Source: Subtercola endophyticus (lineage in GTDB: Bacteria > Actinomycetota > Actinomycetes > Actinomycetales > Microbacteriaceae). Taken from it: a DNA stretch of 64,000 nucleotides. Location of the stretch: NCBI RefSeq assembly GCF_021044565.1, contig NZ_CP087997.1:1240001-1304000 (forward strand). Reading direction: 5' to 3'. The notes under the pieces were generated by a model. It saw only the letters and a program-made list of their open reading frames with translations, was not told the DNA's origin and searched no databases. A program made the translations under genes and the position numbers. Positions 59,530-64,000 of the stretch are shown here, piece after piece. How positions within the stretch are numbered: the first letter of the stretch is position 1; each line of letters begins with the position of its first letter.

Positions 59530-60555
59530 TCAGCCGAAGAGCAGGGCCGCCTCGTCGTAGCGTTGCTGCGGCACGGTCTTGAGCCTGCCGAGAGCCTCTT
59601 CGAAGCCGACGTGAACGATGTCGGTGCCGCGCAATGCCACCATCTGGCCCCAGCGCTCTTCGAGCACCGAGTCGCTCGCCGCCATGCCGAGCCGCGTCGC
59701 GAGCACGCGGTCGTAGGCGCTGGGAACCCCACCGCGCTGAATGTGGCCGAGCGTGGTCGCGCGCGTTTCGATGCCGGTCATCTCTTCGATCATGGGCGCG
59801 AGCCGCTCGCCGATCCCTCCGAGCCGGGGTCGGCCGAAGGCGTCGAGTCCGCGCTCGGAGTGCGCGTCGTCGGCCTCGCCGGGCACGAACCCCTCGGCGA
59901 CGACGACGAGCGGTGAGCGTCCGCGAGCGTTGGCGCTCTCGACCCAGTCGGCGATCTGCTCCATCGTGGTCTTCTGCTCGGGGATGAGAATGGCGTGAGC
60001 GCCCGCGGCCATGCCGGAGTGCAGCGCGATCCAGCCGACGTGCCGACCCATCACCTCGGCGACCATGCAGCGGCTGTGCGCGTCGCCGGTGGTGCGAAGT
60101 CGATCCATCGCGTCGGTGGCGATCTGCACGGCTGTGTCGAAGCCGAACGTGTAGTCGGTCGCATCGAGGTCGTTGTCGATGGTCTTCGGCACTCCGGTGA
60201 TCTTGAGCCCGGCATCCGTGAGCCGTTTGGCGGCAGCCAAGGTGCCCTCGCCACCGATGGCGATGATGGCGTCGATACCTTCGCGCTGCATGTTCTCGAG
60301 GATGCGATCGGGGCCGCCATCACCCTCGAAGGGGTTCGTGCGTGACGTGCCGAGAACGGTGCCGCCCTCTTTCGAGATGCCGCGCACGTTGGCACGCCCG
60401 AGTTCTATCAGGTCGCTGTTGACGACTCCGCGCCAGCCGCCCCTGAACCCGACGAACTCTTGCCCGTTGATCTCGGTTCCCTTCAAGACGACACCACGGA
60501 TGACCGCGTTGAGGCCGGGGCAGTCGCCACCGCTTGTCAGAATTCCGATTCGCAT
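59530..60555 (-). CDS. pfkA: 6-phosphofructokinase
   Basis: Phosphorylates fructose 6-phosphate. The 341 residues begin MRIGILTSGGDCPGLNAVIRG; IAIGGEGTLAAAKRL has Gly rather than Asp after GGE, which favours ATP over pyrophosphate as donor, whereas VPKTIDNDLDATDYTFGFDTA has Lys as in the mixed-substrate group. The usual C-terminal HIQRGG loop is present. The minus-strand ATG at 60555 has AGGT 5 bases upstream. It is divergent from uvrB across 98 bases. Confidence 0.95.
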   Translation of the reverse strand: MRIGILTSGGDCPGLNAVIRGVVLKGTEINGQEFVGFRGGWRGVVNSDLIELGRANVRGISKEGGTVLGTSRTNPFEGDGGPDRILENMQREGIDAIIAIGGEGTLAAAKRLTDAGLKITGVPKTIDNDLDATDYTFGFDTAVQIATDAMDRLRTTGDAHSRCMVAEVMGRHVGWIALHSGMAAGAHAILIPEQKTTMEQIADWVESANARGRSPLVVVAEGFVPGEADDAHSERGLDAFGRPRLGGIGERLAPMIEEMTGIETRATTLGHIQRGGVPSAYDRVLATRLGMAASDSVLEERWGQMVALRGTDIVHVGFEEALGRLKTVPQQRYDEAALLFG

Positions 60556-60625
60556 CGTGTACCTACGTTCTCTCTCAGTGGATTCGGCTTTGGGCGTACC
60601 GGGGTTTCCGTCGCAGGGGAGGCAG

Positions 60626-60647
60626 TGTCAGTGCCTCTACGTAAACT
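60626..60647 (+). promoter_or_regulatory. RecA-independent damage promoter (RecA-NDp/PafBC type) of uvrB
   Basis: TGTCAGTG (60626-60633), exactly 8 bases, TAAACT (60642-60647): a full match to TGTCRGTG-N8-TANNNT. The uvrB ATG is 7 bases after the last T, so the mRNA is probably leaderless. The preceding AGGGGAGGCAG is also found before uvrA. Confidence 0.85.
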
Positions 60648-60653
60648 TATTGC

Positions 60654-62723
60654 ATGGAACCAACTCGCTCTGTTCGCCCCTTTGAAGTCGTCAGCGACTA
60701 CACCCCCAGTGGCGACCAGCCGGCGGCGATCGCCGAGCTGACGGCACGCATCAACGCCGGTGAAACCGACGTGGTTCTGTTGGGCGCAACCGGTACGGGC
60801 AAGTCGGCCACCACCGCCTGGCTCATCGAGGCCGTGCAGCGCCCCACCCTCGTTCTGGCCCACAACAAGACGCTCGCGGCGCAGCTAGCGAACGAGTTCC
60901 GCGAGCTCATGCCGAACAACGCGGTCGAGTACTTCGTGTCGTACTACGACTACTACCAGCCAGAGGCGTACGTGCCGCAGACCGATACGTTCATCGAGAA
61001 AGACAGCTCGATCAACTCCGAGGTCGAGCGGTTGCGGCACTCCACCACGAACTCGCTGCTGAGCAGGCGCGACGTGGTCGTCGTCTCGACGGTGTCGTGC
61101 ATCTATGGCCTCGGCACTCCAGAGCAGTACATGAACGCCATGATGGCCTTACAGGTGGGCATGAAGGTCGACCGAGACTGGCTCATCCGTAAGTTCATCT
61201 CCATGCAGTACCAGCGCAACGATGTCGATTTCTCGCGCGGCAACTTCCGCGTTCGCGGCGACACCATCGAGATCATTCCGATGTACGAAGAACTGGCGAT
61301 CCGCATCGAGATGTTCGGCGACGAGATCGAGGCGCTGTACACGCTTCACCCGTTGACGGGCGACATCGTCACCAAACGCGACGCCATCTCCGTCTTCCCC
61401 GGCTCGCACTACGTCGCCGACACGAACGTCATGCACCGCGCTATCGGAACCATTCAAGAAGAACTGGCCCTGCGACTCACGCAACTCGAACGCGAGGGCA
61501 AACTGCTCGAGGCTCAGCGGCTCAGAATGCGCACGACCTTCGACCTCGAAATGATGCAGCAGATCGGCTTCACCTCGGGCATCGAGAACTACTCGCGGCA
61601 TATCGACGGCCGCCAGCCCGGTGAAGCGCCGCACTGCCTCATCGACTACTTTCCCGACGACTTTCTCGTGGTGATCGACGAATCGCACGTCACCGTGCCG
61701 CAGATCGGCGCCATGTACGAAGGCGACTCGTCACGCAAGCGCACGCTGGTCGAGCACGGCTTCCGGCTTCCGAGTGCGCTCGACAACCGGCCGCTGCGCT
61801 GGAACGAGTTCAACAACAAGGTCGGCCAGAAGGTCTATCTCTCGGCGACCCCGGGCAAGTACGAGATGGGGCTGGCCGACGGAGTTGTCGAGCAGATCAT
61901 CCGGCCCACTGGGCTCATCGACCCGGAGATCGTGGTGAAGCCCTCGAAAGGTCAGATCGACGACCTGCTCGAAGAGATTCGCATCAGAGTCGCCAAAGAC
62001 GAGCGCATTCTCGTCACCACTCTCACCAAGAAGATGGCCGAAGAGCTCACCGACTTCATGGGGGAGCATGGGGTGCGCGTGCGTTACCTGCACTCCGATG
62101 TCGACACGCTGCGCCGGGTCGAGCTGCTGACCGAATTGCGCGCAGGAGTTTACGACGTGCTCGTGGGCATCAACCTCTTGCGCGAGGGTCTCGACCTGCC
62201 CGAGGTGTCGCTGGTCGCGATTCTGGATGCCGATAAAGAAGGTTTCCTCCGATCGTCGACGTCGCTCATCCAGACCATCGGCCGGGCCGCACGTAACGTG
62301 TCCGGTCAGGTCATCATGTACGCCGATGTCATGACGGATTCGATGGCCCGGGCGATCGACGAGACCACCCGTCGGCGTGCGAAGCAGGTCGCCTACAACC
62401 TCGAGCGCGGAGTCGATCCGCAGCCGCTGCGCAAGAAGATCAACGACATCACCGAGCTGCTGGCTCGCGAGGGCGCCGATACCGAGCAATTGCTGGCCTC
62501 TCGGGGTGGTAACGGCCGCAAACGGAGCCCAACGCCGAATCTGCGCCGTGAGGGCATCGCGGCCGCCGGCGCAAATGAGCTCGAGTCGATCATCGCCGAC
62601 CTCAACACCCAGATGATGACGGCCGCCGCCGAACTCAAGTTCGAGCTTGCGGCGCGCCTGCGCGACGAGCTCGGCGACCTCAAACACGAGTTGCGCCAAA
62701 TGGAGAAGGCCGGGCATATCTAA
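60654..62723 (+). CDS. uvrB: UvrABC system protein B
   Basis: Damage-verifying helicase-like subunit of nucleotide excision repair. The 689 residues carry Walker A in [17 protein letters not shown], the beta-hairpin region [14 protein letters not shown], motif [14 protein letters not shown], helicase motifs V-VI ([22 protein letters not shown]) and a C-terminal UVR domain ([19 protein letters not shown]) that binds UvrA/UvrC. No Shine-Dalgarno precedes ATG 60654. Confidence 0.98.
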   Translation: MEPTRSVRPFEVVSDYTPSGDQPAAIAELTARINAGETDVVLLGATGTGKSATTAWLIEAVQRPTLVLAHNKTLAAQLANEFRELMPNNAVEYFVSYYDYYQPEAYVPQTDTFIEKDSSINSEVERLRHSTTNSLLSRRDVVVVSTVSCIYGLGTPEQYMNAMMALQVGMKVDRDWLIRKFISMQYQRNDVDFSRGNFRVRGDTIEIIPMYEELAIRIEMFGDEIEALYTLHPLTGDIVTKRDAISVFPGSHYVADTNVMHRAIGTIQEELALRLTQLEREGKLLEAQRLRMRTTFDLEMMQQIGFTSGIENYSRHIDGRQPGEAPHCLIDYFPDDFLVVIDESHVTVPQIGAMYEGDSSRKRTLVEHGFRLPSALDNRPLRWNEFNNKVGQKVYLSATPGKYEMGLADGVVEQIIRPTGLIDPEIVVKPSKGQIDDLLEEIRIRVAKDERILVTTLTKKMAEELTDFMGEHGVRVRYLHSDVDTLRRVELLTELRAGVYDVLVGINLLREGLDLPEVSLVAILDADKEGFLRSSTSLIQTIGRAARNVSGQVIMYADVMTDSMARAIDETTRRRAKQVAYNLERGVDPQPLRKKINDITELLAREGADTEQLLASRGGNGRKRSPTPNLRREGIAAAGANELESIIADLNTQMMTAAAELKFELAARLRDELGDLKHELRQMEKAGHI

Positions 62724-62762
62724 CGCGTTGCCTCCGGCGCTAGCGCTGGGTTGTGTAACTGC

Positions 62763-62834
62763 GACTCCGTACCTCAGGCATAAGTGCCTCAGGTACAAGA
62801 TCTATGGAGTCAAAAGCCTGCGAAACGCAGGCTT
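62763..62834 (+). promoter_or_regulatory. Nested inverted repeats upstream of the XRE gene, candidate operator
   Basis: GTACCTCAGGCA (62769-62780) and TGCCTCAGGTAC (62785-62796) are perfect around TAAG. They are flanked by GACTCC (62763-62768) and GGAGTC (62806-62811). A second perfect hairpin, AAGCCTGCG-AAA-CGCAGGCTT (62814-62834), ends at the ribosome site of the next gene. This is consistent with an autoregulatory operator plus a structured leader. Confidence 0.55.
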
Positions 62835-62839
62835 GAGGC

Positions 62840-63142
62840 ATGACACGCATACGTTCTGAAGCGTCTCGCATTCTCGGCGAGCGAGTCAAAGCGGCCCGTT
62901 TGCGCATCGGAATCAGCCAAGAAGATCTCGGCGAGCTCGCCGACATCCACTTCTCGAACATCGGCAAGATCGAGCGCGGCAACTCCAACCCGAACCTCGC
63001 GACGATCGTCGCGCTGGCGGGCCCGTTGGGCATCGACCCGGGGGAGTGGCTCACCGGCCTAACGCCCGCCATGCTTCCCGGCCGCACCCACCACGTGACG
63101 GCCGCCGACCTCATCGCCGCTCGCGCTGACGAACGCTCCTAG
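62840..63142 (+). CDS. XRE-family transcriptional regulator
   Basis: 100 residues. A lambda-repressor-type helix-turn-helix occupies about residues 10-66 (LGERVKAARLRIGISQEDLG; IHFSNIGKIERGNSNPNL), followed by a short C-terminal tail of about 30 residues without a ligand domain. The ATG 62840 follows TTGAGGC directly after a hairpin. It lies between uvrB and uvrA, an unusual place, and has hairpin-rich upstream DNA. Whether it controls uvrA, itself or something else is unknown. Confidence 0.85.
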   Translation: MTRIRSEASRILGERVKAARLRIGISQEDLGELADIHFSNIGKIERGNSNPNLATIVALAGPLGIDPGEWLTGLTPAMLPGRTHHVTAADLIAARADERS

Positions 63143-63169
63143 CTCCGCCGTCGACCGCGCGCCCCACCT

Positions 63170-63233
63170 GTGAGGTCGTTTCGACTCTTTTGAGGTGGTT
63201 ACGTCGGCCTCAAAAGTGTCACAACTGCCTCAC
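63170..63233. repeat. Long imperfect inverted repeat between the XRE gene and uvrA
   Basis: Arms 63170-63195 and 63208-63233 match at 21 of 26 positions (outer GTGAGG/CCTCAC and inner CTTTTGAGG/CCTCAAAAG perfect) around a 12-base loop. It lies 54 bases before the uvrA promoter motif. Confidence 0.65.
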
Positions 63234-63286
63234 CCGCACGGTCGTAAGTGCGCCCGTAGCGAAGGCGGGGCCGGGAGGGGAGGCAG

Positions 63287-63308
63287 TGTCGGTGGCGCAA
63301 CATAGACT
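63287..63308 (+). promoter_or_regulatory. RecA-independent damage promoter (RecA-NDp/PafBC type) of uvrA
   Basis: TGTCGGTG (63287-63294), exactly 8 bases, TAGACT (63303-63308): a full match. The uvrA GTG is 7 bases after the last T. The 11 bases before the motif, AGGGGAGGCAG, are identical to those before the uvrB motif. Confidence 0.85.
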
Positions 63309-63314
63309 TCTGGA

Positions 63315-64000
63315 GTGTCGATTACAAAGGTAGATTCCGTCGGAAAACTGAGCGTACGCGGGGCCCGCGTACACAATCTGCGTAACGTCGACCTCGACAT
63401 TCCGCGCGATTCACTGGTGGTTTTCACGGGGCTTTCTGGCTCCGGAAAGTCGTCGCTTGCCTTCGACACGATCTTCGCCGAGGGGCAGCGTCGTTACGTC
63501 GAGAGCCTCAGCGCCTACGCGCGCCAGTTTCTCGGTCAGGTCGACCGACCCGACGTCGACTTCATCGAGGGCCTGAGCCCCGCGGTCAGCATCGACCAGA
63601 AGTCGACCAACCGCAACCCGCGGTCGACTGTCGGCACCATCACCGAGATCTACGATTACATGCGCCTGCTCTGGGCGCGCATCGGCATTCCGCACTGCCC
63701 CGTCTGCGGCGAGCAGATCTCGGCGCAGACCGTGCAGCAAATAGCCGATCAGTTGATGGAACTCGAGACGGGCATCCGGTACCAGGTGGTGAGCCCGGTC
63801 ATCTCGCAGAAGAAGGGCGAGTTCGTCGACCTCTTCAAAGAGCTGGCGGCGGGCGGCTACTCGCGTGCGGTCGTCGACGGCGACATCATCCAGTTGAACG
63901 ACCCGCCTAAGCTGAAGAAGCAGATCAAACACGACATCTCTGTCGTGGTCGACCGGCTGGTGGCCGGCCCCGACATTCTGAGCCGACTCACCGACTCGCT
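63315..64000 (+). CDS. uvrA: UvrABC system protein A, 3'-truncated by window edge
   Basis: Damage-sensing ABC ATPase of nucleotide excision repair. The visible about 228 residues begin [20 protein letters not shown] and contain the first Walker [21 protein letters not shown], the [13 protein letters not shown] signature-like segment, [20 protein letters not shown] and the first zinc-module Cys pair in [12 protein letters not shown] 63315 is set by the conserved start and by the promoter at leaderless distance. The frame is open to the end of the window. Confidence 0.97.
   Translation, partial: MSITKVDSVGKLSVRGARVHNLRNVDLDIPRDSLVVFTGLSGSGKSSLAFDTIFAEGQRRYVESLSAYARQFLGQVDRPDVDFIEGLSPAVSIDQKSTNRNPRSTVGTITEIYDYMRLLWARIGIPHCPVCGEQISAQTVQQIADQLMELETGIRYQVVSPVISQKKGEFVDLFKELAAGGYSRAVVDGDIIQLNDPPKLKKQIKHDISVVVDRLVAGPDILSRLTDS

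Overview
This 64 kb window is a dense, high-GC stretch of an actinobacterial chromosome, most likely from the family Microbacteriaceae. The evidence is strongly GC-biased third codon positions, many ATGA/GTGA overlaps, a PyrR site of the actinobacterial translational type, a mutasome cassette (ImuA-ImuB-DnaE2) behind an actinobacterial LexA box, a PriA with a degenerate ATPase core, and many leaderless TANNNT promoters. The family call rests on protein likeness from memory, not on a search. I found no prophage, insertion sequence, CRISPR array or rRNA. The one gene of mobile-like character is a DUF222/HNH nuclease. No gap between genes exceeds about 200 bases.

Layout, left to right. 1-4212: shikimate pathway (aroE fragment, aroC, aroK, aroB, aroQ). 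4346-5344: efp and nusB. 5518-14765: pyrimidine operon pyrR-pyrB-pyrC-(membrane protein)-carA-carB-pyrF, preceded by a PyrR-binding hairpin that covers the pyrR ribosome site. It runs on into a fused mIHF-guanylate kinase gene and rpoZ, ending at a strong terminator. 16177-23866: coaBC, metK, priA, fmt, rsmB. 24003-25430: DUF222/HNH. 25555-34458: rpe, then hisE-hisG-hisF-hisI and trpE-(two small membrane proteins)-trpC-trpB-trpA. 34623-43473: lgt, gltB, gltD and pyk. A tRNA-Leu(CAA) and the ANTAR regulator PdtaR follow. 44317-54031: a thioesterase, polA and the SOS mutasome on the minus strand. 54235-64000: a small acidic protein, a DUF885 peptidase-like protein, a thymidylate-synthase-like protein, rpsA, coaE, pfkA (minus strand), uvrB, a small XRE regulator and the start of uvrA.

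Two themes go beyond routine annotation. First, DNA repair promoters: uvrB, uvrA and, less perfectly, polA carry the mycobacterial RecA-independent damage motif (TGTCRGTG-N8-TANNNT). In all three the start codon lies exactly 7 bases after the last T, implying leaderless transcripts. The mutasome instead has a LexA box. Second, long inverted repeats: hairpins with 10-27 bp arms, and mostly without a U-tract, sit in many intergenic gaps. Two lie inside coding sequence: a perfect 27-bp inverted repeat in dnaE2 and an imperfect 21-bp one in the N-terminal extension of pyrF. They differ in sequence but share architecture, and I regard them as the best candidates for something undescribed. A leaderless 21-codon reading frame overlapping the pyk start codon, behind a 29-bp direct repeat, is another good lead.
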